Below, in pieces: positions 1 through 8,057 of a stretch of 35,609 nt of DNA. How positions within the stretch are numbered: position 1 is the first letter of the stretch; the number at the start of each line of letters is the position of its first letter. The notes beneath the pieces were generated by a model. It ran no database searches. It had not been told where the DNA came from and saw only the letters and a program-made list of their open reading frames with translations. The stretch spans positions 5,536 to 41,144 of the forward strand of contig PLYV01000098.1 of assembly GCA_003151855.1 (NCBI GenBank), read 5' to 3'. This DNA comes from Limisphaerales bacterium (lineage in GTDB: Bacteria > Verrucomicrobiota > Verrucomicrobiia > Limisphaerales > UBA11358). The position numbers were made by a program, and so were the translations under genes.

Positions 1-18
1 AGGCGCTGATTTGTCAAA

Positions 19-1584
19 TCAAAGTTGTCCGCCGGCCTTGCCTGAAAGCCCTTGGTGCAGCTTGGAATGCCGGTGGCCGTAGGCAAAATAAATCACGAAG
101 CCGATGATCATCCAGATGATGAGCCGCAGCCAGGTGTCGCCCGGCAGCGCGAGCATCAGCCCGCCGCAGGAAATGATACCGAGCGGCGCGACCAGCCAGA
201 CGGCGGGCGTGCGGAACGGGCGGTGGATACCCGGATTGATTTTGCGCAGCACCATCACGCCGGCGCAAACGATGGCGAACGCCAGCAGCGTGCCGATGGA
301 AACGAGTTCGCCGAGCAGGCCGATGGGAAACAGTCCGGCCACGAGCATCGCGACGCCACCGGTGAAGATTTGCGCGACCCACGGCGTCTGGAATTTCGGA
401 TGCACGGAGCTGAAAATTTGCGGCAGCAATCCGTCCTTGGCCATGCAATAAAAAATGCGCGGCTGGCCGAGCAGCATGACGAGAATCACCGACGACAAGC
501 CGGCGATGGCGCCGATTTTTACGAACGTCCGCAGCCACGCGAGATTTTTGCCGAACGCGTCCACGGCCACGGCGATGGGCGCCGGGACATTGAGCGTCTG
601 GTAATTCACCACGCCGGTCAGCACCAGCGCGACGGCGATGTAAAGCACGGTGCAGATGCCGAGCGAGGCGAGCATCCCGATGGGCATGTCGCGCTGCGGA
701 TTTTTCGCCTCCTGCGCGGCGGTGGACACGGCGTCGAACCCGATGTAGGCGAAGAAAATCACGGCGGCACCATGCAGCACGCCGCCCCAGCCGAATTCGC
801 CCGGCCCGATGGGCGGCGGGATGAACGGATGCCAATTGTGCCGGTTGATGAAGGCAATGCCGACGGCAATAAACGTGAGGATCACGATCATTTTGATGGC
901 GACGATGACATTGTTGAACGTGGCGGATTCCTTGATGCCGAGCACGAGCAGCAGGGTGACGGCCAAAATGATCAGCATGGCCGGCACGTTCAAAATGGCG
1001 GTGGCCTGCCCCAGCGTAGCGGCATCAACGCCTGCCAGCTTGATCTGGTTCAACAAATCCGGATTGAGGGAAGTCCAGCCGTCGTTGATTTTCAAGGCCG
1101 CCGCCAAAGTGGCGGGAATTTGAATCAGATGCGTGCCAATGGCGGCGGAAAATTCCGGCGGAATGACGATGCCAAAATCCTTCAAAAACGAAACGACGTA
1201 GCCCGACCAGCCGACGGCCACGGTCGCGGCGGCAAACAAATATTCCAGAATCAAATCCCAGCCGATGATCCACGCGATGAATTCGCCGAGCGTGGCGTAG
1301 GCGTAGGTGTAGGCGGATCCGGACACGGGGATCATCGCAGCAAATTCCGCGTAGCACAGGCCGGCGAACGCGCACGCCAGCCCCGCCAGCACGAACGAAA
1401 TCGCGATGGCCGGCCCGGCGTATTTCGCGGCGGCGTGGCCGGTGAGGACGAAAATGCCCGCGCCGATGATGGCGCCAATGCCGAGCGCGGTGAGGTTGAC
1501 CGGGCCAAGCGCGCGCTTGAGGCGCGTGTCGTTTTTGGCCTCGGCCTGCAAGTCGGCGGCGTGTTTGCGTCGGAAAAGTTTCAT
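19..1584 (-). CDS. APC-superfamily amino acid permease
   Basis: A 521-residue polytopic inner-membrane protein that should import amino acids with a cation or by exchange. The first membrane segment carries the family signature GIGAIIGAGIFVLTG at about residues 35-49, after a short basic N-terminus. About twelve hydrophobic segments follow, matching the length and layout of the cationic amino acid transporter (CAT/YfnA) branch of the APC family. Conserved stretches such as FFAYIGFDAVSTAAQEAKNP (near residue 280) belong to the same branch. The ATG at 1584 is the natural start because the signature segment follows shortly after; no strong ribosome binding site is visible. It lies downstream of the DUF2339 gene on the same strand, but a 168-base gap with a palindromic repeat separates them. 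The substrate cannot be read from sequence. The family call is safe; CAT-type is likely. Confidence 0.9.
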   Translation of the reverse strand: MKLFRRKHAADLQAEAKNDTRLKRALGPVNLTALGIGAIIGAGIFVLTGHAAAKYAGPAIAISFVLAGLACAFAGLCYAEFAAMIPVSGSAYTYAYATLGEFIAWIIGWDLILEYLFAAATVAVGWSGYVVSFLKDFGIVIPPEFSAAIGTHLIQIPATLAAALKINDGWTSLNPDLLNQIKLAGVDAATLGQATAILNVPAMLIILAVTLLLVLGIKESATFNNVIVAIKMIVILTFIAVGIAFINRHNWHPFIPPPIGPGEFGWGGVLHGAAVIFFAYIGFDAVSTAAQEAKNPQRDMPIGMLASLGICTVLYIAVALVLTGVVNYQTLNVPAPIAVAVDAFGKNLAWLRTFVKIGAIAGLSSVILVMLLGQPRIFYCMAKDGLLPQIFSSVHPKFQTPWVAQIFTGGVAMLVAGLFPIGLLGELVSIGTLLAFAIVCAGVMVLRKINPGIHRPFRTPAVWLVAPLGIISCGGLMLALPGDTWLRLIIWMIIGFVIYFAYGHRHSKLHQGLSGKAGGQL

Positions 1585-1663
1585 GGGGAAATAACCGCTT
1601 CTATTGGGCCGGTTAAATGCCGCTTTCCGCCGCCGCCGTCAAGCAAATGTGCTCACCGGCAGC

Positions 1664-1742
1664 GTCCTAATCCTAATCATCATCGTAATCTTAATCTGCT
1701 TGAAACTACGATTACGATTAAGAACAAGATTAAGATTAGGAC
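1664..1742. repeat. Imperfect 79-bp palindrome of TAATC-rich repeat units
   Basis: Two 33-base arms (1664-1696 and 1710-1742) are imperfect reverse complements and enclose a 13-base loop. Both arms begin or end with the complementary pair GTCCTAATC / GATTAGGAC and are built from short units such as TAATC and GTAATC. The element fills the gap between the DUF2339 gene and the permease gene. It differs sharply in base composition from the GC-rich genes around it. It is probably a dispersed non-coding repeat. A transcribed form would fold into a long hairpin. Confidence 0.75.
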
Positions 1743-1751
1743 AGCACCAAC

Positions 1752-4613
1752 TCACAGCCATTTGCGGATGGCGTCCTGATATTTGTTGTAGATGAAGCCG
1801 ACGACGAGCAGCGCCACGCCAAGCGCCATGAACGTCACCACGCGCCAGATCGTCTCCTGTTTCCACACGTCCACCAGCACGACGCGCCCGACCGCCGCCG
1901 CCAGCACACCGAGGCCGAGCCAGCGGTGGAAACGTTCGCGCAGAAACATCCCCAGCGCGAACACCACGACGGCGAAGCCCGCCCAGCTCATCGTCAGGAA
2001 AATGCCGCTGGTCGTCACCCAGCACGACAGCAATCGCCACAAGCTCACGCCGGCGGTGAAGATGATGGTCGCGTGGATTTTTTCGTCGAGCGGCAACGTT
2101 GCGGCAGCGCGGCGCAGGATTTGTTGCATCGCCAAAAGCGCGAGCAGCGACAGCAAGTTTGCCCAATAGGCATCCATCTCCAAATCTTCGCGCAGCCACA
2201 GCGCGGCGAGCGCGGCCACGGCATAAACCGCCGTGCCGACGAGCGCCTCGCGGTTGCGCTTCCAGAGGGCAAACGCGAAAACGCCAATGGCGGCGGCCAT
2301 GAACGCGACGGCGTGCTGGCGGTCGGGAACGTATTGCCAGAGCCACAGCAGCGACATCGCCAGCGCCAGCCAGCGATAGACGAGCGCAATTTGCAAGAGC
2401 GGTTCGCGCGCGGTGCCGGCGCTGTCCGGCTTGCGCGCGAACCAGCCGACGGTGGCGAATGACAAAACCGCCAGCCCGGCCAGCGGCGCGAGCGGGAAGA
2501 ACCATTCCGGTTTTTCGTGGAAAAGTTCCGCGAGAAATTCCCACGCGCTGGCCGCCAGAAAAATTTGCCCGCACACCGCCAGCGGCCACGCGCGGGTGGC
2601 GACGCCATAGACCGTCGCGGCCACGGCCAGCAGACTGGTGAGCGCGAGCCACGCCGGCGGCGACACGAGCGGATGCGCCCACACCAGCACGACCGCGACC
2701 GCCGCCAGCGCGAACACCAGCGAGTAACAGACAAAGATATTGCGGCTGACGGCGAGCGTTTTTTGGCGCTGCCACCAGTGGCTCAAGCCGATGGTCACGG
2801 CGATGAGCGCGAGCGGATTCCACCACGGCGGCGTGGCGTTGATGAAATGCAGCAGCCACGCGATTTGGGCGAACACTAGAAAAAATTGTCCGAGCAAAGT
2901 GATTTCGCGGACGCGCAGCAAATAAATTGAAAGCGTCAGCGCCACGGCCTCGGCGGCGAGCGCGAGCGGCAGGTTGGCCTCGGTGGTGTTGAACCACGTC
3001 GTCGCCAGCCAGCCGGCAAACGCGAGCAATGTAAAAAAGGTCGGAGCGGAGCGGAGCGGCTCCGGATTTTCCCGATCCTGCCGGTGCGCCCAAAAGGCGT
3101 TGAACGCGAGCAGCGCACCGAGGCCGGTGCCGGTCCAGAGTCCGGGCGAATCGAAACGGTTCAGGTTCGTGACACACCAGCCGGTCGCGAGCAGCGCGGC
3201 GGTGCCGGCGAAAAATTTCAGCACGGCGCTCTGGCGTTGTGTGCCGAGGACGAACAGCACGACGCTTTCCACGCCGAGGACGAGCGCGAGTTGCAGGCCG
3301 GCGAATTTGGTGATGAAGCCGAGCGTGACGAGCAGCAAACCCTGCGTGAGATAGGCGTTTTTCGTGAGCGGTTCGGCTGGCAGCACTTTCATCGCGAGGC
3401 CAGCCAGCGCGAGCAGCAACAAGCCGTAACCGAGTGAAATTTTCCAGAAGCCGCCGGTGTGGACCTGGATCATCGTCAGCAAAAACAGGGCGAAGAACGC
3501 GCCGTTGTTCAAGGTGAGAAACGCGGCGCGATTCGGGCCGGTGAGTTTTTCGCACCGCGACATGAAGGTTGCCACCGTGAACACCAGCCAGTAGGCCGCA
3601 AGAAACATGGCACCGAAATAAAGTCCTTCATCCGGGTTCGCCCAGCGCCAGCCGTCCTCGTGCAGGAAGCGCCAGAACGCGTAGCCGGCGTAGCTGGTCG
3701 CCAAACCAGCGAACGAAAGGCTGACCCAGCGGTTGCGGATGAGGAATACGACGGCGGCGACGGTGAGAATCAAATTGGAATACAAGGTGAAATCGCCGAC
3801 GCGTGTGATGACGGAGCTGTAAAACGCGAGGCCGACGGCGAACAGCGCCATGACTTCGGATTTGCGGCGGTCGGCGATCCACGCGATGACGCCCGCCCAC
3901 GCGAGCAGCAGCGTGCCGTCCACCACCGCGCTTTCGATGACGCGCAACGGCGGGATGTGATGCGCGGCGTAAGTAGTGAAATAAACCGCCGCGAGCCCGC
4001 CGGCGAACAGCACCTGCGCGTAATTTTTCAGCGACTCCTTCACGTTTCGCCGCTGCCACCACGCGCCGGCACCGAGCAGCAGTCCGCTGGCGAGGTAGAG
4101 CAGGGAAATTTTTCCGCCGGGGCCGAGCCGGGGAACGACATGGTGATAGGCGTAGTTGGCGAAGAACGCGAGGCCGGTCAGCAGCATCACGATGCCGATA
4201 CGGACGAGCCAGAAAGTTCCCAGCCGCATCTCGAACGAATTTTTTTCCGCAGCGGGCGGCGGTTCGGGCGGCATGGTGAATCCGGTGCTGGCCGTGATGA
4301 CGGGCGGAACCGGCGCGGCCTCCGGTTCAGCCGCCGGAGCGAAGTCCGGGATTGGCGGTGGCGCGGTCACGGTATCTGGCGCGGTTTCCGGTGGTTCCGG
4401 TTGGAAGGAGTTTTTACGAATGGGCAGTGGTGGGACAACTGGCGTGGGCATGGCGGGTGATGGCGCGGCAGATTTTTGCCGCTGCCGATACACTTCCACT
4501 TCCAACTGGGTGAGGCGGTCAGCGAGTTGCTCGTTGTTTTCGCGGACAATTCTACTGCGCCGCAATGCGAGGGCGGCCAGCACGACACCAATCAGACCAA
4601 TCAGAATTCCCAT
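1752..4613 (-). CDS. DUF2339-type large polytopic membrane protein
   Basis: A 953-residue membrane protein of unknown function. The N-terminus has one hydrophobic segment (about residues 2-17). A short charged, probably coiled-coil stretch (about 22-46) and a proline-rich linker (to about residue 120) follow. The rest is a long run of more than twenty hydrophobic segments. This arrangement is characteristic of DUF2339 proteins, which are widespread in bacteria and usually 800-1000 residues long. The ATG at 4613 is preceded by GAAAGGTAACGCT, a good ribosome binding site. The C-terminal part contains the typical Trp-rich helices near RFHRWLGLGVLAAAVGR. The family assignment rests on length, topology and remembered sequence style, not on a search. 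Confidence 0.8.
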   Translation of the reverse strand: MGILIGLIGVVLAALALRRSRIVRENNEQLADRLTQLEVEVYRQRQKSAAPSPAMPTPVVPPLPIRKNSFQPEPPETAPDTVTAPPPIPDFAPAAEPEAAPVPPVITASTGFTMPPEPPPAAEKNSFEMRLGTFWLVRIGIVMLLTGLAFFANYAYHHVVPRLGPGGKISLLYLASGLLLGAGAWWQRRNVKESLKNYAQVLFAGGLAAVYFTTYAAHHIPPLRVIESAVVDGTLLLAWAGVIAWIADRRKSEVMALFAVGLAFYSSVITRVGDFTLYSNLILTVAAVVFLIRNRWVSLSFAGLATSYAGYAFWRFLHEDGWRWANPDEGLYFGAMFLAAYWLVFTVATFMSRCEKLTGPNRAAFLTLNNGAFFALFLLTMIQVHTGGFWKISLGYGLLLLALAGLAMKVLPAEPLTKNAYLTQGLLLVTLGFITKFAGLQLALVLGVESVVLFVLGTQRQSAVLKFFAGTAALLATGWCVTNLNRFDSPGLWTGTGLGALLAFNAFWAHRQDRENPEPLRSAPTFFTLLAFAGWLATTWFNTTEANLPLALAAEAVALTLSIYLLRVREITLLGQFFLVFAQIAWLLHFINATPPWWNPLALIAVTIGLSHWWQRQKTLAVSRNIFVCYSLVFALAAVAVVLVWAHPLVSPPAWLALTSLLAVAATVYGVATRAWPLAVCGQIFLAASAWEFLAELFHEKPEWFFPLAPLAGLAVLSFATVGWFARKPDSAGTAREPLLQIALVYRWLALAMSLLWLWQYVPDRQHAVAFMAAAIGVFAFALWKRNREALVGTAVYAVAALAALWLREDLEMDAYWANLLSLLALLAMQQILRRAAATLPLDEKIHATIIFTAGVSLWRLLSCWVTTSGIFLTMSWAGFAVVVFALGMFLRERFHRWLGLGVLAAAVGRVVLVDVWKQETIWRVVTFMALGVALLVVGFIYNKYQDAIRKWL

Positions 4614-4782
4614 AGCGTTACCTTTCAGTTAAGCGGACGACACGGCTTGGTTGTGCCAAGATTGAAACATGAAATGCCGCCGGCACAAACCGGAATCGGC
4701 AGGCATCAGAACGGCGGACGGAATTTGTTTTCATGTCGCGAGCATAATGCGCCCGTGTCTCGCCGGGTGAATTGATAAACTT

Positions 4783-5031
4783 TCACCGGCATTGACCGAA
4801 ACGATGCGTGGTCACGTCGTCACCGGCTTGCAGGCGAACAGGCTCTTGAACCACGCCCACGCCCATCAGCGGCGAAATGGGCACACCGGTGACCATTGAA
4901 ATAGTTTCGCAAACTTTTTTTGCGGCGGGATTCGGGTCGGCGGGTTTGGCGGCGGCGGTGATTTGCGCGGAGGCCGCCAGCGGCAGCCAGAGCAGGCCGG
5001 CGAGCAGAAGCAAAATCTGGGTTTTCCTCAT
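4783..5031 (-). pseudogene. Short secreted ORF, probably frameshifted (possibly DUF4126-like)
   Basis: The ORF begins with a convincing signal peptide (MRKTQILLLLAGLLWLPLAA, then SAQ). A mature part containing CETISMVTGVPISPLMGVG follows. After this the frame reads an unconvincing tail. In the neighbouring frame the same DNA reads AWAWFKSLFACKPVTT and stops at 4812-4814. The switch point lies in a GGGCGTGGGCGTGG tandem repeat, a likely slippage or sequencing-error site. The ISPLMGVG phrase resembles small membrane proteins that I associate with DUF4126 from memory only. Either the gene is a decayed remnant or a one-base error hides a short intact protein of about 75 residues. No clear ribosome binding site is visible. 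Confidence 0.4.
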
Positions 5032-5094
5032 GCGGACATCTTTTGCCCAACGGTTGCCGGCGTAAAGCCCAATCCAATTAATTGAAATCGCGTG

Positions 5095-5122
5095 TTGACT
5101 TCATGCGCCCGTTTGATAATTT
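5095..5122 (+). promoter_or_regulatory. Candidate promoter of rplM-rpsI
   Basis: TTGACT at 5095-5100 could be a -35 box. TAATTT at 5117-5122 (16-base spacing), or the overlapping GATAAT at 5115-5120, could be the -10 box. The rplM ATG is about 28 bases further on, with an AGGA ribosome binding site at 5139-5142. This is a consensus match only. Confidence 0.4.
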
Positions 5123-5149
5123 CCACGTCCCTTTGTTTAGGATTTTGAA

Positions 5150-5584
5150 ATGAAAACGCATTTGCCGAAAGTAAATCTGGACCAGCGCAAGTGGCACGTC
5201 ATTGATGCCGATGGCGCTGTCCTTGGCCGCTTGGCCGTGCAGGTAGCCGACATTTTGCGCGGCAAAAACAAACCCGTCTATACGCCGCACCTCGACGCCG
5301 GTGACTTTGTCATCGTCGTCAACGCTGAAAAAGTGCGCCTGACCGGCAAGAAAGAGACCGCCAAGGAATACATGAGCTATTCCGGCTGGAAGGGCGGCGA
5401 AAAATACGCCACCGTCGAGCAGGTGCGCGCCAAGCAGCCCGAGAAGCTGATCGAACACGCCGTCAAGGGCATGATCCCCAAGAACCGCCTCGGCCGCGTG
5501 CTGCTCACCAAACTAAAAGTGTTCAAAGGTCCGAAACACGATCACGCCGCGCAAACGCCCGCCGTGCTCAAGGCCGCTAACTGA
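5150..5584 (+). CDS. rplM: 50S ribosomal protein L13
   Basis: A 144-residue protein with the normal length and sequence of bacterial L13, which binds 23S rRNA early in large-subunit assembly. Recognisable blocks include WHVIDADGAVLGRLA near the N-terminus, GDFVIVVNAEKVRLTGKK in the middle, and HAVKGMIPKNRLGR followed by LKVFKGPKHDHAAQ near the end. The ATG at 5150 has AGGA seven bases upstream. rpsI follows after nine bases, the standard L13-S9 pair in bacteria, so the two are almost certainly co-transcribed. Confidence 0.98.
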   Translation: MKTHLPKVNLDQRKWHVIDADGAVLGRLAVQVADILRGKNKPVYTPHLDAGDFVIVVNAEKVRLTGKKETAKEYMSYSGWKGGEKYATVEQVRAKQPEKLIEHAVKGMIPKNRLGRVLLTKLKVFKGPKHDHAAQTPAVLKAAN

Positions 5585-5593
5585 TTTTTTTGT

Positions 5594-5995
5594 ATGGCTA
5601 AAACAGCAACCATCGAATTCCTCGGCACCGGTCGTCGCAAAACGGCCATTGCCCGCGTCCGTCTCGCGACCGGCAGCGGCAAGATCACCGTCAACGGCCG
5701 CGCGTTTGAAAACTATTTCCCGCTGGACACCCAGCGCGCCACGGTTTCCTCGCCGCTCACCATCACCAACACGGCCGACAAGCTCGACGTGCGCGTGAAC
5801 GTGGTCGGCGGCGGCCCGCTCGGCCAGGCCGGCGCGACCCGCCACGGCATTTCCCGTGCGCTCCTGAAATTTGACGCCACGCTGCGCCCCGCACTGAAGG
5901 CGGAAGGTTTCCTCACGCGCGACCCGCGCGAACGCGAACGCAAAAAATACGGCCAGCCCGGTGCGCGCGCCCGCTTCCAGTTCTCGAAGCGTTGA
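5594..5995 (+). CDS. rpsI: 30S ribosomal protein S9
   Basis: A 133-residue protein matching bacterial S9, which contacts the P-site tRNA with its C-terminal tail. Diagnostic blocks are [16 protein letters not shown] near the start, [15 protein letters not shown] in the middle, and the terminal [14 protein letters not shown], ending in the invariant basic Lys-Arg pair. There is no Shine-Dalgarno motif directly before the ATG (the preceding bases are a T run), so translation probably depends on coupling to rplM nine bases upstream. A strong terminator follows. Confidence 0.98.
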   Translation: MAKTATIEFLGTGRRKTAIARVRLATGSGKITVNGRAFENYFPLDTQRATVSSPLTITNTADKLDVRVNVVGGGPLGQAGATRHGISRALLKFDATLRPALKAEGFLTRDPRERERKKYGQPGARARFQFSKR

Positions 5996-6017
5996 TCGCA
6001 ACGGAAAGTTTTCAAAA

Positions 6018-6047
6018 CCCGCTGGCAAATTGCCGGCGGGTTTTTTT
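6018..6047 (+). terminator. Intrinsic terminator after rpsI
   Basis: CCCGCTGGC (6018-6026) pairs with GCCGGCGGG (6032-6040), with one G-T wobble and a five-base loop. Seven T residues follow directly. It lies 22 bases after the rpsI stop codon. Confidence 0.9.
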
Positions 6048-6099
6048 GTTGGAGTTCAAGCTTTAGCTTGTGCGGACACGCTGAAGCGTGAACTCCAAC
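6048..6099. repeat. Compact palindromic element with two nested hairpins (three-way junction)
   Basis: The outer arms GTTGGAGTT (6048-6056) and AACTCCAAC (6091-6099) are perfectly complementary. Between them lie two further perfect hairpins: CAAGCT-TT-AGCTTG (6057-6070) and CACGCT-GA-AGCGTG (6077-6090), separated by TGCGGA. Every base except that linker and the two loops is paired, giving a three-way junction. It directly abuts the rpsI terminator. The form is that of REP-like or RAYT-mobilised palindromes; no transposase is present in the window. Confidence 0.85.
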
Positions 6100-6102
6100 C
6101 AA

Positions 6103-6147
6103 GGCCGGAAAAAACTTTGTTCCTTGGTTCCTTTGTTGTTCAATTAA
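6103..6147 (+). repeat. Half copy of the argJ leader repeat, upstream of argC
   Basis: The 31 bases at 6115-6145 match 8093-8123 upstream of argJ at 29 positions. They follow the same CCGGAAAAAA loop. The left arm found upstream of argJ is missing here and is replaced by the 6048-6099 palindrome. In both places the repeat ends 10-12 bases before the ATG. It may be a dispersed repeat captured twice, or a leader shared by two arginine genes. Confidence 0.8.
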
Positions 6148-6156
6148 TTTTTGAAG

Positions 6157-7218
6157 ATGAAAACGAAAAAAGTCGCCATCGTCGGTGCCTCCGGTTACTC
6201 CGGCGAAGTCCTCGTGCAGTTGCTCCTCAACCATCCGCACGCAGAACTCGTCGCCGTCACCTCGCGCCAGAACGCCGGGCAGACGCTCGCGCAGGTGTTT
6301 CCAAAATTTGCCAGCCACCCGAAATCCAAGACGCTCCGCTTCGTTGAGCCGAACGCGGAGATTTTGGCAAAACAGGCCGACGTGGTTTTTCTCGCGCTGC
6401 CGCACGGCGTCGCTGCGGAATACGCCATTCCGCTCGTCAACGCCGGTTGCATCGTCATTGATTTGAGCGCCGACTTCCGGCTCAAGAGCGCGGACATCTA
6501 CAAGGAATTTTACGCGCACGACCATCCCGCGCCGGAGTTGTTGAAAAAATCCGTTTACGGTTTGCCAGAATTTTATCGGGAAGAGATCAAAAAATCTCTG
6601 CTCATCGCCTCGCCCGGCTGCTACCCGACGAGCATTTTGCTGCCGACGATTCCGCTGCTGAAGGCCGGACTCATCAAGTCTGCCGGCATCATCGCCGATT
6701 CCATGAGCGGCGTCAGCGGTGCGGGCCGCAAGGCCGAGGTGGATTATCTCTTTTGCGAGTGCAACGAAAGCGTGCGTCCCTACGGCGTGCCCAAGCACCG
6801 GCATTTGTCCGAAATCGAGGAACAACTTTCCTTCGCCGCCGGCACGAAAGTCACCATCCAGTTCACGCCGCATTTGATTCCGGTGAACCGTGGTATTTTG
6901 ACCACGCTTTATCTCGCGCCGGAAAAACATTTTTCCACCGAGACGGAAATGAAGTCGCTCGGCGAAAAGATTTCCGCGTGTTATGCGCAGGCTTACGCCA
7001 ATGAACCGTTCGTGCGTCTACTCGAAGGCAAGGCGCTGCCGGACACGAAAAATGTCGTTGGCACCAACGTCTGCGAAATCGCGTGGCGGCTCGACCCGCG
7101 CACCGGCCGGCTCATCGTGATGAGCGCCGAGGACAATGTCGTCAAGGGCGCGAGCGGCCAGGCCGTGCAAAGCCTGAACATCCTGAGCGGCTGGCCGGAA
7201 ACTGCCGGCTTGGTTTGA
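6157..7218 (+). CDS. argC: N-acetyl-gamma-glutamyl-phosphate reductase
   Basis: A 353-residue enzyme of arginine biosynthesis. It reduces N-acetylglutamyl phosphate to the semialdehyde with NADPH. The N-terminal nucleotide-binding motif is VAIVGASGYSGEVLVQLL. The catalytic cysteine is Cys155 in SPGCYPTSILLPTIPLL. The conserved HRHLSEIEEQL and PHLIPVNRGILTTLYL blocks are present. Length fits the family. I chose the ATG at 6157; a TTG two codons earlier (6151) is possible. No strong ribosome binding site is visible because the upstream DNA is repeat sequence. The methyltransferase gene begins only two bases after the stop codon, and argJ lies beyond it, so the three are likely one transcription unit. 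Confidence 0.95.
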   Translation: MKTKKVAIVGASGYSGEVLVQLLLNHPHAELVAVTSRQNAGQTLAQVFPKFASHPKSKTLRFVEPNAEILAKQADVVFLALPHGVAAEYAIPLVNAGCIVIDLSADFRLKSADIYKEFYAHDHPAPELLKKSVYGLPEFYREEIKKSLLIASPGCYPTSILLPTIPLLKAGLIKSAGIIADSMSGVSGAGRKAEVDYLFCECNESVRPYGVPKHRHLSEIEEQLSFAAGTKVTIQFTPHLIPVNRGILTTLYLAPEKHFSTETEMKSLGEKISACYAQAYANEPFVRLLEGKALPDTKNVVGTNVCEIAWRLDPRTGRLIVMSAEDNVVKGASGQAVQSLNILSGWPETAGLV

Positions 7219-7220
7219 AT

Positions 7221-8057
7221 TTGAAATCTCAAATTTCAGATTTGAAATCGCCCCGCCACCAGGCTTCAGTCGCAACTTGGAACGCCGCTGAATACGCGGC
7301 GAACTCCGCCGTGCAGCAAAGCTGGGCGCGCGAACTCATCGCCAGGTTCCATTTGCGCGGCGACGAGCACATCCTCGATGTCGGCTGCGGCGACGGCAAG
7401 GTGACGGCGGAACTCGCCTGCGCCGTGCCGCGCGGATCAGTGACCGGCACCGACGCCTCGGCGGAAATGATCACCTTTGCCAAAAAATCTTTTCCGCCAG
7501 CCAAGATTTCAAATCTGAAATTTGAAACCACCGACGCGCGGAAAATCAGTTTCAAAACCAAGTTCGATCTGGTTTTTTCCAACGCGGCTTTGCATTGGGT
7601 GGACGATCACGAGGCGATTTTGAGCGGCGCGTCAGCCGTTTTGAAACCGGGCGGCCGACTGGTCGTCTCCTGCGGCGGCAAAGGCAATGCTCACGACGTT
7701 TTTCTCGCGCTGCGGCCGGAGATGCGGCTGAAGCGTTGGCGCGAATATTTTCGCAAGATGCCGATGCCATATTTCTTCTACGCGCCGTCCGACTACGAAA
7801 AATGGCTGCCGAAATTTGGTTTCAAAATCCACGCGCTGAAACTCGCGCCGAAAGACGCGGCTTACGCCGGCGCGGACGGTTTTGCGACCTGGCTGCGCAC
7901 GACTTGGCTGCCGTTCGTCCAGCGCGTGCCGGAGAATCTGCGCGAAGAATTTATCGCCGCCGTCACGGCCCGTTATCTGGCCAAGCATCCGGCAGATGCG
8001 GCTGGCAAGGTTCACATTCGCATGGTGCGATTGGAAATTAATGCGGAGAAGATTTAA
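7221..8057 (+). CDS. Class I SAM-dependent methyltransferase, trans-aconitate methyltransferase-like
   Basis: A protein of about 278 residues with a Rossmann methyltransferase core: motif I ILDVGCGDGKVTAEL (GCGDG at about residues 55-59), an acidic TGTDAS strand, and motif IV-like FDLVFSNAALHWVDDHEAIL. The N-terminal WNAAEYAANSAVQQSWARELI and the HWVDDH motif are typical of the trans-aconitate 2-methyltransferase (Tam) group, but the substrate is unproven. There is no ATG; TTG at 7221 or TTG at 7242 are the candidate starts. Both sit in or beside an AT-rich repeat, and an inverted 21-base copy lies inside the gene at 7505-7525. It is wedged between argC and argJ, an unusual position with no obvious role in arginine synthesis. 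Confidence 0.85.
   Translation: MKSQISDLKSPRHQASVATWNAAEYAANSAVQQSWARELIARFHLRGDEHILDVGCGDGKVTAELACAVPRGSVTGTDASAEMITFAKKSFPPAKISNLKFETTDARKISFKTKFDLVFSNAALHWVDDHEAILSGASAVLKPGGRLVVSCGGKGNAHDVFLALRPEMRLKRWREYFRKMPMPYFFYAPSDYEKWLPKFGFKIHALKLAPKDAAYAGADGFATWLRTTWLPFVQRVPENLREEFIAAVTARYLAKHPADAAGKVHIRMVRLEINAEKI
7229..7249. repeat. 21-bp repeat, copy 1, over the methyltransferase start
   Basis: This 21-base sequence is found again in perfect inverted orientation at 7505-7525. It is AT-rich and close to self-complementary (AAATTTCAGATTT). It lies over the first codons of the methyltransferase reading frame. Confidence 0.8.
7505..7525. repeat. 21-bp repeat, copy 2 (inverted), inside the methyltransferase gene
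   Basis: This is an exact reverse complement of 7229-7249. Read in frame it encodes ISNLKFE. That segment falls where the third beta-strand of the Rossmann core is expected, just before the acidic residue in ETTDAR. Confidence 0.8.

Noticed and set aside
1664-1742. CRISPR-like array
   Set aside because: Units are too short and irregular, there are no unique spacers, and no cas genes are present in the window.
52-1779. 575-codon plus-strand open frame antisense to the permease gene
   Set aside because: It is rich in Arg, Gly, Asp and His in the pattern expected from the mirror of a GC-rich gene, and the opposite strand encodes a clear permease.
1639-3555. 638-codon minus-strand open frame inside the DUF2339 gene
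   Set aside because: It is a frame-shifted shadow of the DUF2339 gene, Arg/Ala-rich with no domain.
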